Below, piece by piece: positions 1 through 7,736 of a stretch of 17,237 nt of DNA. Under the pieces are notes generated by a model that searched no databases, had not been told where the DNA came from, and saw only the letters and a list, made by a program, of their open reading frames with translations. Within the stretch, counting starts at the first letter, position 1, and the number at the start of each line of letters is the position of its first letter. A program made the translations under genes and the position numbers. This DNA comes from Actinomycetes bacterium (GTDB taxonomy: Bacteria > Actinomycetota > Acidimicrobiia > Spongiisociales > UBA5794): positions 1-17,237 of the forward strand of contig JAMBLH010000090.1 of NCBI GenBank assembly GCA_023336875.1, written 5' to 3'.

Positions 1-631
1 ATCGTGACTGGTGCTTGGGTGCCTCGTAGATGGTCGGGTCGAGACACCATTCAGAAACTGGACAGATCCCGCATGCAGGATCACTGGCGCGGCACACTGC
101 CGACCCGAGGTCCATGATCGACTGGTTCCAGTCTCCCGCAGGTCCACCAAGAACGTCGACAGCGTACGACTCAAGGTCTGGACCCGCGAGCGGTTCGCCA
201 GCCCATCGACTCAGAACACGCCTCAGATTCGTATCGACAGCGGGTACTTCGATTCCGAACGAAATCGAGCCCACTGCTGCAGCCGTGTACGGACCGATGC
301 CGGGAAGCGCCTTCAATCCGTCGACCGAATCGGGCCAGCCCTTTGCCGCAACGATTCGGGCCGACTCGCGAAGTCTGAGCGCGCGGCTGTTGTAGCCGAG
401 GCCCGACCAGGCGCGCAGTAGCGCATCTGTGTCCGAGGTGGCGAGTGAATCGATGTCCGGCCAAGACTTCATGAAGGAGATGAATTTGGGAACGACTCTC
501 CCCACTTGGGTCTGTTGCAGCATTACCTCAGACACCAGCACGGGGTACGGATCGGTTGTTGTCCTCCAGGGGAGCAGGCGTCCATTGACACCGAACCACT
601 CCAGCAACGCAGCGTTGCGGACCGAGGTCAC
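1..631 (-). CDS. mutY: A/G-specific adenine glycosylase MutY, 3' end cut by the window
   Basis: MutY removes adenine mispaired with 8-oxoguanine or guanine in the GO repair system. The first 210 residues are present without a stop. They show PWR near residue 21, the SEVMLQQTQ helix with the catalytic Glu at 35, and the helix-hairpin-helix LPGIGPYTAAAV at 109-120. VDTNLRRVL carries the catalytic Asp at 133, and a [4Fe-4S] ligand set C-x6-C-x2-C-x5-C lies at residues 180, 187, 190 and 196. The C-terminal NUDIX-like domain that reads 8-oxoguanine would lie beyond the window. The GTG start (629-631) overlaps the pknB stop as GTGA with no Shine-Dalgarno, so translation is probably coupled to pknB. 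The reading frame is open further upstream, but only as Arg-rich sequence antisense in character to the family, so this GTG fits best. Confidence 0.93.
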   Translation of the reverse strand, partial: MTSVRNAALLEWFGVNGRLLPWRTTTDPYPVLVSEVMLQQTQVGRVVPKFISFMKSWPDIDSLATSDTDALLRAWSGLGYNSRALRLRESARIVAAKGWPDSVDGLKALPGIGPYTAAAVGSISFGIEVPAVDTNLRRVLSRWAGEPLAGPDLESYAVDVLGGPAGDWNQSIMDLGSAVCRASDPACGICPVSEWCLDPTIYEAPKHQSR

Positions 632-2919
632 GGAGGAGCGACGTAGATACCGACGTCGATGTTTGTTCCCTGAGCGACGACCGTTCCCTGGGCCGGGTCC
701 TGAGCTGCGATCGTTCCAAGAAGACCGCCAGGGTCGGGAAGGTCCAGGGACGGATTGTTCGTGACGGAGCCCAACCCGACAGCCGTGGCCGCGGCCTGTG
801 CCTCAGCAGGTGTCATCCCGGCAAAGTCTGGCACGATCGGTTTGTAGATGTAGACCGTTGCATTGACGATTGTTCCTTCGTCCACCAGAGCCCCGCCGGA
901 TGGATCCTGTGTGGCAATCGTGTTGTCCTGGCTTGCGTCATTGGTGTCAACGGACCCGATCAGGTCGAGTGATAGGCCTGCGGCGCTCATCTCGTTCTGA
1001 GCTAGCGCAGGATCGTCTCCAAGAACGTCGGGCACGGTGACCTGAAGGACCACACCGAGCCTTACCGTCACAGTTGATCCGACGTCGACTGTCGCACCGG
1101 AGTTCGGGTCCTGTTCGGCTACGTGCCCGACGAGACCAGACGAGATCGACACCTCGACGGTGCTGGAGCTCACGGAGAGGAGCAGGCCAAGAGCGTTGAG
1201 CGCCTGTTCTGCTTGGCTGGTGGACATGCCAACGAGGTCGGGAATCTCCACAGGCGCGGGACCCTCCGAGACAAGGATAATTATCGTCGCGTCGCGCGGC
1301 ACCGTCTGGCCTGCTGCTGGGTTCGTCTCGATGACGAAACCCTTGAGCACATCGGGGCTGAACTCCTCCTGGGTCGCGATGTTCTCAAAGCCCGCACGCG
1401 CTAACTCGAGGATCGCCGTTTCTGCAGACTTCCCCGATACGTCAGGAACCTCGATGGATGAGGGCCCGGCGGACACGATGAGATTGACAGCGGTGCCCGG
1501 AGGAGCCGTCGACCCGCCGTCGGGGCTCTGAGCCATGACGATGTTCTCGTCAAACTCGTCGGTGTCGACATATTCGCGGGTGCCAACAATGAAGCCCTGG
1601 TCTTCTATGCGTGAGGCGGCGACGTCCACGTTCTCGCCTATGACATTTGGCACGCCGAAGGTTTCGGGACCAAGTGAGACCACGACGTCGACGAAAGTCT
1701 CCGGCTCAACTTCGGTGCCTTCCGGTGGATCGGTTCGAATCACAAGACCAACAGCGATTTCCTCGCTGGTCTCCTGGATCGCGCGTACCTTGAGATCCAT
1801 GTCCTGGAGTATCTCGAAGGCCTCCTCGGCTGGTACGCCGACCACGTCAGGGATCTCAACAGACTCGGCCGCGGGTCCTCCGCCGGACAACAACCTCAGC
1901 AACAGCCACAAGCCCAGGAGGAGGATGACGATCAGTGCGCCAACGGCAGCCCAATAGCCCGCCTGGCTTCTCTGCTGCGCGGGAGCATCGAGTGTGACTG
2001 TTGAAGTCGGCGTCCCTGCCACTGGAGGCGACGGAATCGACGCAGCGATCATGGCGGTCGGTGCAGCAGCGAGAAACGCTGCGGCTGCCACCGGCTCGTT
2101 CCCGCTCAGATACAGAAGCAGGTCTGCTCGAAACTCATCTGAGGTCTGGTACCGAGCTGCTGGCTTCTTCTCAATGGCGTGCTCGGTGATGGCGGCAAGC
2201 TCTCGAGGCACGTCCGGGTTGATTGCATCGGGAGCCGTTGCGGGCTCGGACACGTGCTGGTAGGCAACGGCGACAGGGCTCTCGCCCGTGAACGGCGGCT
2301 TGCCTGCGAGCATCTCATAAAGAACAATGCCGAGGCTGTACACATCGGAGCGTTCATCGGCCGGAAGACCTTGGGCCTGCTCGGGCGAGAAGTAGGTGGC
2401 TGTCCCGATTACCGCACCGGTTCTCGTCAACTCCTCCGAATCGTCCAACGCCCTGGCGATGCCAAAGTCGGTCACCTTCACCGAACCATCCTCGGCGATC
2501 ATGATGTTGCCCGGCTTTACGTCGCGATGGAACACGCCGTGCTGATGCGCAATTGATAGGGCAGCGGCAGTTTCCGCCGCGATCTCGGCGGATCTTCTTG
2601 GGAGGAGTGCGCCCTCCGTCTTGATTATGTCGCGCAGTGTCCGGCCTCGGATGAGCTCCATGACCATGAAATATGTGCCCTCGTCCTGTCCCCAGTCATA
2701 TATGGCAACGATGTTGGGATGTGACAGGTTGGCTGCGGCCTGTGCTTCTCTTCGGAAGCGGGCAACAAAGGCGTCGTCCGACGCAAAGTTGGCATGCAGC
2801 AGCTTCACTGCCACGGAGCGGCCGAGCAGCGTGTCTTCGGCTTCATAGACGTCAGCCATTCCCCCTCTGGCGAGGTGGCGGACGATCCGGTACCGACCGG
2901 AGAGAACACGTTCTTCCAC
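628..2919 (-). CDS. pknB: PASTA-domain serine/threonine protein kinase PknB
   Basis: This is a receptor-type Hanks kinase of 763 residues. The cytoplasmic kinase domain covers about 11-272: glycine loop ARGGMADVY, ATP-binding Lys39 in VAVK, HRDVKPGN with catalytic Asp133, DFG at 151-153, and activation-loop Thr165 and Thr167 matching the autophosphorylation TxT of mycobacterial PknB. A juxtamembrane linker, one membrane segment (about 323-344) and six extracytoplasmic PASTA repeats follow, starting near 354, 421, 489, 556, 626 and 695. PASTA domains bind muropeptides or lipid II, so the kinase likely links wall status to phosphorylation of FhaA, FhaB and wall enzymes. Mycobacterial PknB has four PASTA repeats. 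The GTG start is the first that gives the normal kinase N terminus. A 77-base gap from pbpA and a TACCCT box 7 bases before GTG suggest an internal leaderless promoter. No pknA lies beside it. Confidence 0.96.
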   Translation of the reverse strand: MEERVLSGRYRIVRHLARGGMADVYEAEDTLLGRSVAVKLLHANFASDDAFVARFRREAQAAANLSHPNIVAIYDWGQDEGTYFMVMELIRGRTLRDIIKTEGALLPRRSAEIAAETAAALSIAHQHGVFHRDVKPGNIMIAEDGSVKVTDFGIARALDDSEELTRTGAVIGTATYFSPEQAQGLPADERSDVYSLGIVLYEMLAGKPPFTGESPVAVAYQHVSEPATAPDAINPDVPRELAAITEHAIEKKPAARYQTSDEFRADLLLYLSGNEPVAAAAFLAAAPTAMIAASIPSPPVAGTPTSTVTLDAPAQQRSQAGYWAAVGALIVILLLGLWLLLRLLSGGGPAAESVEIPDVVGVPAEEAFEILQDMDLKVRAIQETSEEIAVGLVIRTDPPEGTEVEPETFVDVVVSLGPETFGVPNVIGENVDVAASRIEDQGFIVGTREYVDTDEFDENIVMAQSPDGGSTAPPGTAVNLIVSAGPSSIEVPDVSGKSAETAILELARAGFENIATQEEFSPDVLKGFVIETNPAAGQTVPRDATIIILVSEGPAPVEIPDLVGMSTSQAEQALNALGLLLSVSSSTVEVSISSGLVGHVAEQDPNSGATVDVGSTVTVRLGVVLQVTVPDVLGDDPALAQNEMSAAGLSLDLIGSVDTNDASQDNTIATQDPSGGALVDEGTIVNATVYIYKPIVPDFAGMTPAEAQAAATAVGLGSVTNNPSLDLPDPGGLLGTIAAQDPAQGTVVAQGTNIDVGIYVAPP

Positions 2920-2926
2920 GGCCGAG

Positions 2927-2932
2927 AGGGTA
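2927..2932 (-). promoter_or_regulatory. Possible -10 box for leaderless pknB transcript
   Basis: On the minus strand TACCCT (pattern TANNNT) lies 7 bases before the GTG start of pknB, in the only sizeable gap inside the cluster. No convincing -35 element is visible, and the GTG has no Shine-Dalgarno. It could supply extra pknB expression independent of the upstream wall genes. The motif is short and may occur by chance. Confidence 0.3.
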
Positions 2933-2996
2933 GTGGCACACTTCGATAAGGCGATGTAACAACTGCTGGCGAACAGACATCAGCTGGTGCTCGTCC

Positions 2997-4460
2997 TCAC
3001 CCAAAGAACGCTGCGAGCACTTTCTGCGCGATCGGTGCGGCAACTGATCCGCCGGTTGCGGACTCCCCGAAGTCTCCTCCGGATTCAACGACCACTGCAA
3101 TGGCGATCTGTGGAACATCGGAAGGCGCCTCGACTGGTCCGAACCCGATGAACCACGCGTGGGGAGCCTTGCCTGTCACCTGGGCAGTACCCGTCTTGCC
3201 AGCAACCCGTACTCCCGGGACCGCAGCCTTGCGACCGGTTCCCGAGATTACAACCTGTTCCATGAGGTCAGCGAGCACAGCTGCCGATGCAGGGCTCATT
3301 GCCCTGCGCCACTGTGACGGGTCGGCCGCCTCCTCCACGGTTCCGTCTGAAGTGAACACCTCGTCCACGAGATACGGTTGCATGATCGTTCCGTTCATTG
3401 CCACAGAGCCGGCTGTCATCGCCATTAGGAGTGGTGTTGCCCGGTTGTCCCTCTGGCCAATGGCATTCTGAGCTGTTGCGGGCGGGTTGTTCTCGATCGT
3501 GCCGGGAGGGGGGAAAGCTGACGAGAGAACGCTGAACTCGAACGGCACATCCTGGTTGTATCCGAAGGACTGGGCGGTCACGCCGAGCTGATCTCCCCCG
3601 ACATCGATCCCCAATTGCGCGAACACGGTGTTGCAGGATTTTACGAACGCAAACTGCAGGGTCACTGTGACGCCGTCGCCACACACCTCGCCGTCATAGT
3701 TCTCGATGGTTGACTCGCTTCCAGGCAGTTGGAGCGCCTGAGGGTCAGCAAATTCGCTTGAAGGGCTCACCAATCCAGTGTCAAGTCCGGAAGCCGTGGT
3801 GATGACCTTGAATACCGAACCCGGCGGGTAGGTCTGATCGACGGTCCGATCCCGAAGCGGTTCGTCCGGATCCGACTCCAGTTCGAGGCCAGCGGAACCG
3901 GCCCCTGCACGGACCAAGCTGTTCGGATTGAAGCGCGGATAGCTGACCATTGCGAGGATCGCGCCGGTTGTGGGATCAAGGGCCACGATGCTTCCTTTCT
4001 GGTTTCCAAGCGCTTCGGCCGCTATCTCCTGCAGCGCATGATCGAGTGTGAGCTGGACGCCCCGCGGTTTCGTATCTCCCCCCAGAAGTCCGTTCAGCAC
4101 ACCTGAGATCGTGGAGTCCCTGTTCGACACGAGGACGTTTGAGCGAGTCGCCTCGATTCCGCGCGATCCGAAGAGAACGGAGGTGAATCCCACGGTGTGG
4201 GAGTACAGATCACCCTCGGGATAGTCGCGTTCGAAGACGCTGGGATCGTCTGGGGATGGAGCGGAGCGAGCAAGGACCGTGCCGTCGGATGATGTTATGG
4301 GCCCGCGTTGTCTCCCTGTTCTCCACGCAATGACACGGGGGTTTCTCGGATCGTCGCGTAGCGTTGGTCCTGCTATCGCCTGGATGTAGGTCACCGAGCC
4401 GATAAGGATCACGAACGCGCCGAGAATCGCATACGCAGCACGTCTGAGAGGGACGTTCAT
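2997..4460 (-). CDS. pbpA: Class B penicillin-binding protein (PbpA-type transpeptidase)
   Basis: This D,D-transpeptidase cross-links peptidoglycan made by its SEDS partner RodA. The protein has 487 residues, with one N-terminal membrane anchor (about 8-30) and a dimerisation region. The penicillin-binding domain carries SVFK (active Ser215, Lys218), SCN (275-277) and KTGT (422-425). Length matches actinobacterial PbpA (about 490). There is no extra PASTA or C-terminal domain. The ATG overlaps the rodA stop as ATGA and is preceded by a good Shine-Dalgarno, GAGGAG, 5 bases upstream. The rodA-pbpA pairing points to elongation or septal wall synthesis under PknB control, as known for mycobacterial PbpA. 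The block ends 77 bases before pknB. Confidence 0.95.
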   Translation of the reverse strand: MNVPLRRAAYAILGAFVILIGSVTYIQAIAGPTLRDDPRNPRVIAWRTGRQRGPITSSDGTVLARSAPSPDDPSVFERDYPEGDLYSHTVGFTSVLFGSRGIEATRSNVLVSNRDSTISGVLNGLLGGDTKPRGVQLTLDHALQEIAAEALGNQKGSIVALDPTTGAILAMVSYPRFNPNSLVRAGAGSAGLELESDPDEPLRDRTVDQTYPPGSVFKVITTASGLDTGLVSPSSEFADPQALQLPGSESTIENYDGEVCGDGVTVTLQFAFVKSCNTVFAQLGIDVGGDQLGVTAQSFGYNQDVPFEFSVLSSAFPPPGTIENNPPATAQNAIGQRDNRATPLLMAMTAGSVAMNGTIMQPYLVDEVFTSDGTVEEAADPSQWRRAMSPASAAVLADLMEQVVISGTGRKAAVPGVRVAGKTGTAQVTGKAPHAWFIGFGPVEAPSDVPQIAIAVVVESGGDFGESATGGSVAAPIAQKVLAAFFG

Positions 4461-5752
4461 AGGCGCTCCTCATGAGATACACGGAGGAGTAGGGCAATGA
4501 TCACCATGTTGGCAACCAGAGACGACCCGCCGTAGGACATGAACGGAAGCGTCAACCCCGTGATCGGCAACACTCGAAGCACGCCAGCGAGGATTATGAA
4601 TGCTTGGAGTCCCAGCACGATCGTGAGCCCGCTGGCGAGATACTTTCTGAACCGATCACGGGACCGAAGGGCAATACCGAAACCAACAGCGAGAAGAAGC
4701 CCGAATCCGGCGAGCACGGCAAGAGATCCGGCGAGACCCATCTCCTCGGCAATGGCGGCAAAGATGAAGTCCGTCGGCGCCGCCGGAATCAGGTCTGGTC
4801 TGCCAAGGCCGATTCCAGAGCCTGTCAGCGCGCCCGACCCCATGGCGAAGAGACCCTGGACCGTCTGGTAACCGGCATCTTGGTAATAGGCGAATGGATC
4901 GAGCCATGCATCAATACGTCTCTGGACATGAGCGAATGATGAGTAGGCCACAAAGCCTGCCACCAGGGCAAGGAACGCACCGGCAATCACGTAGAACGAT
5001 CGTCCAGTCGCCACGTAGAGCATGGCAACGAACACCCCGAAGAGGAGAAGCGATGCGCCAAGGTCACGTTGGTAGATCAGTACGAGGAAGGCGACTCCGG
5101 CTGCAACGAACACCGGTCCAAGGTGGCGAGGCTCAGGGATCTTGAGAGGTCCCAGTTTGCGACCGACAAGTGCCATGGCCTCAGCTCTCTCTGCCAGGTA
5201 GGAGGCGAGGAAGATGGTTATGAGGACCTTGGCGACCTCTCCGGGCTGAAAGCTGAGAACCCGGCTTGTGGCCGGCACGTCGACACGTACCCACAGTCGT
5301 GAGCCGTTGACGGTGGCGCCGTGAATCAGCCATGAGTCAGGAAGCAGCGGGAGGAGGAGGAATCCGATTCCGATGGCGAGAAGGACGTATCGATATCGCC
5401 GTAGCACCGCAACACCTGCATTCCTGAGTAACCACAGGATCAGAGCTCCAACGGCGGCGGCCACCAAGAGCGACCAGCGCTGAAGGGCAGCCAAGTGGCT
5501 ATCAAGGCGGTAGATCTCGATGAATCCGACGGCTGTGAGAAAGGCTGCGATCGGTACCAAGAGACTTGACGCGCCAGGGGCCCAACGAACAGTGGCGAGA
5601 TGAATGCCACCGAACGACCCGGCGAATGCAAGGAATGTGAGAGCGACCTGGGCGTCAAGCCAATCACCGTTCGTGAACTCGACGATTGCGACACCGATCG
5701 AGGCAAGAAGGGCTGCAGCGACAATGAGGCCGGCCTCGGCCCTTCGTGTCAT
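4457..5752 (-). CDS. rodA: RodA/FtsW-family SEDS peptidoglycan glycosyltransferase
   Basis: SEDS proteins polymerise lipid II into glycan strands at the outer face of the membrane. The chosen product has 431 residues with about 12 hydrophobic segments. Family motifs are FQPGEVAKV (168-176), YQRDLGASLL (227-236), QGLFAMGSGALTGSGIGLG (299-317), PTDFIFAAIAEEMG (326-339) and PFMSYGGSSL (403-412). The open frame extends 53 codons upstream through pstP, but that extension is Arg-rich antisense-like sequence with no family similarity. The ATG at 5750-5752, overlapping the pstP stop as ATGA and opening MTRRAEAGL before the first membrane segment, is the natural start. The downstream neighbour pbpA is its expected transpeptidase partner. 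RodA is favoured over FtsW because of this cluster position, which matches Mycobacterium. Confidence 0.94.
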   Translation of the reverse strand: MTRRAEAGLIVAAALLASIGVAIVEFTNGDWLDAQVALTFLAFAGSFGGIHLATVRWAPGASSLLVPIAAFLTAVGFIEIYRLDSHLAALQRWSLLVAAAVGALILWLLRNAGVAVLRRYRYVLLAIGIGFLLLPLLPDSWLIHGATVNGSRLWVRVDVPATSRVLSFQPGEVAKVLITIFLASYLAERAEAMALVGRKLGPLKIPEPRHLGPVFVAAGVAFLVLIYQRDLGASLLLFGVFVAMLYVATGRSFYVIAGAFLALVAGFVAYSSFAHVQRRIDAWLDPFAYYQDAGYQTVQGLFAMGSGALTGSGIGLGRPDLIPAAPTDFIFAAIAEEMGLAGSLAVLAGFGLLLAVGFGIALRSRDRFRKYLASGLTIVLGLQAFIILAGVLRVLPITGLTLPFMSYGGSSLVANMVIIALLLRVSHEERL

Positions 5753-6468
5753 TTGCGGGCGTCGATTACCACGACTGTCGTGTTGTCGACGCCTCCAGCG
5801 ACATTCGCGTGCTCGATGAGCGCCCACACCGTTGCTTCGACACCTTCGCCTGCAGCAAGGATCTCGCGTATGCCGAAGTCTGAGACCATTGTTGTGAGAC
5901 CATCGGAGCACAGAAGGATGCGGTCGCCGTCGGCAAGGTCCATCTTCATCGTGTCGACACCAACCGGTCCAAGACCGAGTACGCGTGTGATGAGATGGCG
6001 GTGTGGGTGGTGCTCAGCCTCATCGGGCGTGATCCGCCCCAGCGAGATCAGTTCGTTCACCAACGTGTGGTCGGTGGTGAGCTGTCGTAGTTCACCGTCG
6101 CGCAGCAAATATGCGCGGCTGTCACCGACGTGGGCGAGATTGAGGACACCATCATCGGTGAGTTTCACGAGTGTCAGGGTGGTCCCCATCCCCGCGAGTG
6201 AGGGGTCTGCGGCAACAGCATCGCCGACGGCAGCGTTCGCTTTGAGTACCCTTTCGTCTGAGGAGATCGGATCCGAGGCGTCTGCTTCTGACGCCACTTT
6301 GACAGCGATACCTGATGCGATTTCCCCCGCAACGGCTCCACCCATTCCGTCTGCGACCATCAGTAGCTCCGGTCCTGACGATGAACCAGATGACTCCGGG
6401 AACAACGAATCCTCGTTGCCCTCTCGCACTCTTCCAACGTGCGTGCCTGTACTCCAGACGTAGTTCAT
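5749..6468 (-). CDS. pstP: PP2C-family Ser/Thr protein phosphatase PstP, catalytic domain only
   Basis: This is a metal-dependent phosphatase that reverses PknB-type phosphorylation. All core PP2C motifs are visible in 239 residues: REGNEDS with metal-binding Asp20, VADGMGG with Asp40, MGTT near 94, VGDSRAYL near 114-121, CSDG with Asp189, and GGVDNTT with Asp228. The mycobacterial PstP is about 510 residues, with a membrane helix and an outer domain after the catalytic part. This protein ends directly after the catalytic fold, so it should be soluble and cytoplasmic. The ATG overlaps the fhaB stop as ATGA, with GAGGTG just upstream as a closely spaced ribosome site. Confidence 0.94.
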   Translation of the reverse strand: MNYVWSTGTHVGRVREGNEDSLFPESSGSSSGPELLMVADGMGGAVAGEIASGIAVKVASEADASDPISSDERVLKANAAVGDAVAADPSLAGMGTTLTLVKLTDDGVLNLAHVGDSRAYLLRDGELRQLTTDHTLVNELISLGRITPDEAEHHPHRHLITRVLGLGPVGVDTMKMDLADGDRILLCSDGLTTMVSDFGIREILAAGEGVEATVWALIEHANVAGGVDNTTVVVIDARK

Positions 6469-6878
6469 CTCACCTCGAGAATCGTCTTGCCAATTTGAAC
6501 GGTATCGCCTCGCGTGACGGAAGTTGGGCTTGTCACCCTGCGTCCGTTCACATATGTTCCGTTTGTACTGCCTAGGTCGTGGACCACAACATGACCGTCC
6601 TGCATGCCAACCCGCGCATGGAATTCAGATGAGTATGGGTCCGAAATACGTATATCGGCATCGGAGGACCTCCCAATGACGTGACCCTGGGGCCTGATTC
6701 GAACCCTATCGGTGTCGCTCTCTCCTGTGAGGATTACGAGTTCCGCTGCGGTTCCTTCTGCTCGCGCGCCGGGGTTTGATCCGACATGACTGCGAATCGC
6801 TCGTGCGATCTGCCATAGAAAAAGGAAGAGAAGGAGTAGGAAGAGGATCTTGATGATGTTGAAGAACAGGGCAGGCAT
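6465..6878 (-). CDS. fhaB: FhaB-type membrane-anchored FHA-domain protein
   Basis: FHA domains bind phospho-threonine peptides. FhaB (FipA) proteins in actinobacteria recruit wall and division proteins phosphorylated by PknA or PknB. The 137-residue protein has an N-terminal hydrophobic helix (about 5-24) followed by basic residues, placing the FHA domain (about 45-135) in the cytoplasm. The FHA core is visible as GRS (69-71), SSEFH (83-87) and STNGT with the key Asn106. Size and layout match FhaB of Mycobacterium. It starts one base after the fhaA stop (TGA-C-ATG), without a clear Shine-Dalgarno, so it is probably translationally coupled. Confidence 0.92.
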   Translation of the reverse strand: MPALFFNIIKILFLLLLFLFLWQIARAIRSHVGSNPGARAEGTAAELVILTGESDTDRVRIRPQGHVIGRSSDADIRISDPYSSEFHARVGMQDGHVVVHDLGSTNGTYVNGRRVTSPTSVTRGDTVQIGKTILEVR

Positions 6879-6879
6879 G

Positions 6880-7545
6880 TCAGAAGATCGGCCGGTAGGT
6901 GAATGCGAGATTGCCGAGCATCACGGTATCGCCCGTGACAAGCGGGATCGGTCGTTCGGCGATCCTCACTTCGTTTACGAATGTCCCGTTGGCTGAATCC
7001 AGGTCTCTGATCATTGTGATTCCATCTTCGCGGTAGATGACGACATGATGGCGCGATACCTCCTGATTCGCTACGCGAATGTCACTGTCGAGAGATCTTC
7101 CTATCAGAGTTCGGTTGATGGAGATTTCGAGCACCGCCGAGCCGTCGTTGGCAATGAGTTGGCCCCATGTTGGCACGGGGCCAACCTTTGATGTCCCTTC
7201 TGCGTCGAGGATTCCTCGAGGCACATCGGTTGATGTTGTGATTTGAACCTGTACGGGTCCAACGAGTCTCCATGCCCTCTCAATGGCTGTCTCGGTTACA
7301 ACGGCGACGAGTTCCCTTGTGAGATGGTCCCTGTCGAGGGTCACGTCGATATCTGCCGCGTTCATGCGGACGATGAGATCGTTTGGTATCTGGGTGCCAG
7401 CCGGAGTATCTGTGGACAGGAACTCGACCTGTCTCACCAATCGGCTCGCGATGTCGATTGGGTGCATTCTTCCGCGAAAGACGGATGCGCTTGCACCGTC
7501 GACCAGTTTCTCCAGCCTCCGCTCGAGACCTCTCGCAAGATTCAT
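6880..7545 (-). CDS. fhaA: FhaA-type protein: DUF3662 domain plus FHA domain
   Basis: This is the first gene of the minus-strand wall-growth cluster. Residues 1-105 form the FhaA N-terminal domain (DUF3662), recognisable from GLERRLEKLVDGASASVFRG and the following MHPIDIASRLVRQVE-like helix. Residues about 135-221 form an FHA domain with GRS (149-151), SRHH (164-167) and SANGT with Asn186. In mycobacteria the FHA domain of FhaA binds phosphorylated PknB targets such as the MviN pseudokinase domain. At 221 residues it is far shorter than Mycobacterium FhaA (about 527), mainly because the long low-complexity linker is missing. No Shine-Dalgarno is visible. A TACCGT box 6 bases before the ATG suggests a leaderless transcript that could carry the whole cluster. 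Confidence 0.92.
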   Translation of the reverse strand: MNLARGLERRLEKLVDGASASVFRGRMHPIDIASRLVRQVEFLSTDTPAGTQIPNDLIVRMNAADIDVTLDRDHLTRELVAVVTETAIERAWRLVGPVQVQITTSTDVPRGILDAEGTSKVGPVPTWGQLIANDGSAVLEISINRTLIGRSLDSDIRVANQEVSRHHVVIYREDGITMIRDLDSANGTFVNEVRIAERPIPLVTGDTVMLGNLAFTYRPIF

Positions 7546-7650
7546 AACCCAACGGTAGACCCTGCGCTCGGCTTCGCCTCACATACGGCTGGCTCGCCTG
7601 TTCTGTTTACTGTCTACTTTCTGCTGATTCAGGTAACCTTCCGGCTCCAC
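7546..7650. other. Divergent spacer between fhaA and tRNA-Leu
   Basis: These 105 bases must hold promoters in both directions. Facing fhaA there is the TACCGT box. Facing the tRNA there is TAACCT at 7634-7639, 11 bases before the mature tRNA, a plausible -10 for a short 5' leader. No clear TTGACA-like -35 is visible for either. A small GGC-TTC-GCC palindrome occurs near 7570. I see no open frame of interest. Confidence 0.4.
7552..7557 (-). promoter_or_regulatory. Possible -10 box for leaderless fhaA cluster transcript
   Basis: On the minus strand TACCGT (TANNNT) ends 6 bases before the fhaA ATG, the spacing expected if transcription starts at the A of ATG. No good -35 match is seen 16-18 bases upstream. 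It sits at the head of the minus-strand cluster, where a promoter is required. Confidence 0.4.
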
Positions 7651-7734
<84 letters not shown>

Positions 7735-7736
7735 CT

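Noticed and set aside
5753..5911. In-frame 53-codon extension of rodA upstream of 5752
   Set aside because: It lies inside pstP, is Arg- and Cys-rich, and lacks SEDS similarity. The ATGA overlap start at 5752 fits the family and the cluster.
5600..6463. 287-codon plus-strand open frame opposite pstP
   Set aside because: It is the antisense of a clearly conserved PP2C gene. The Ser/Thr/Pro-rich product has no recognisable domain.
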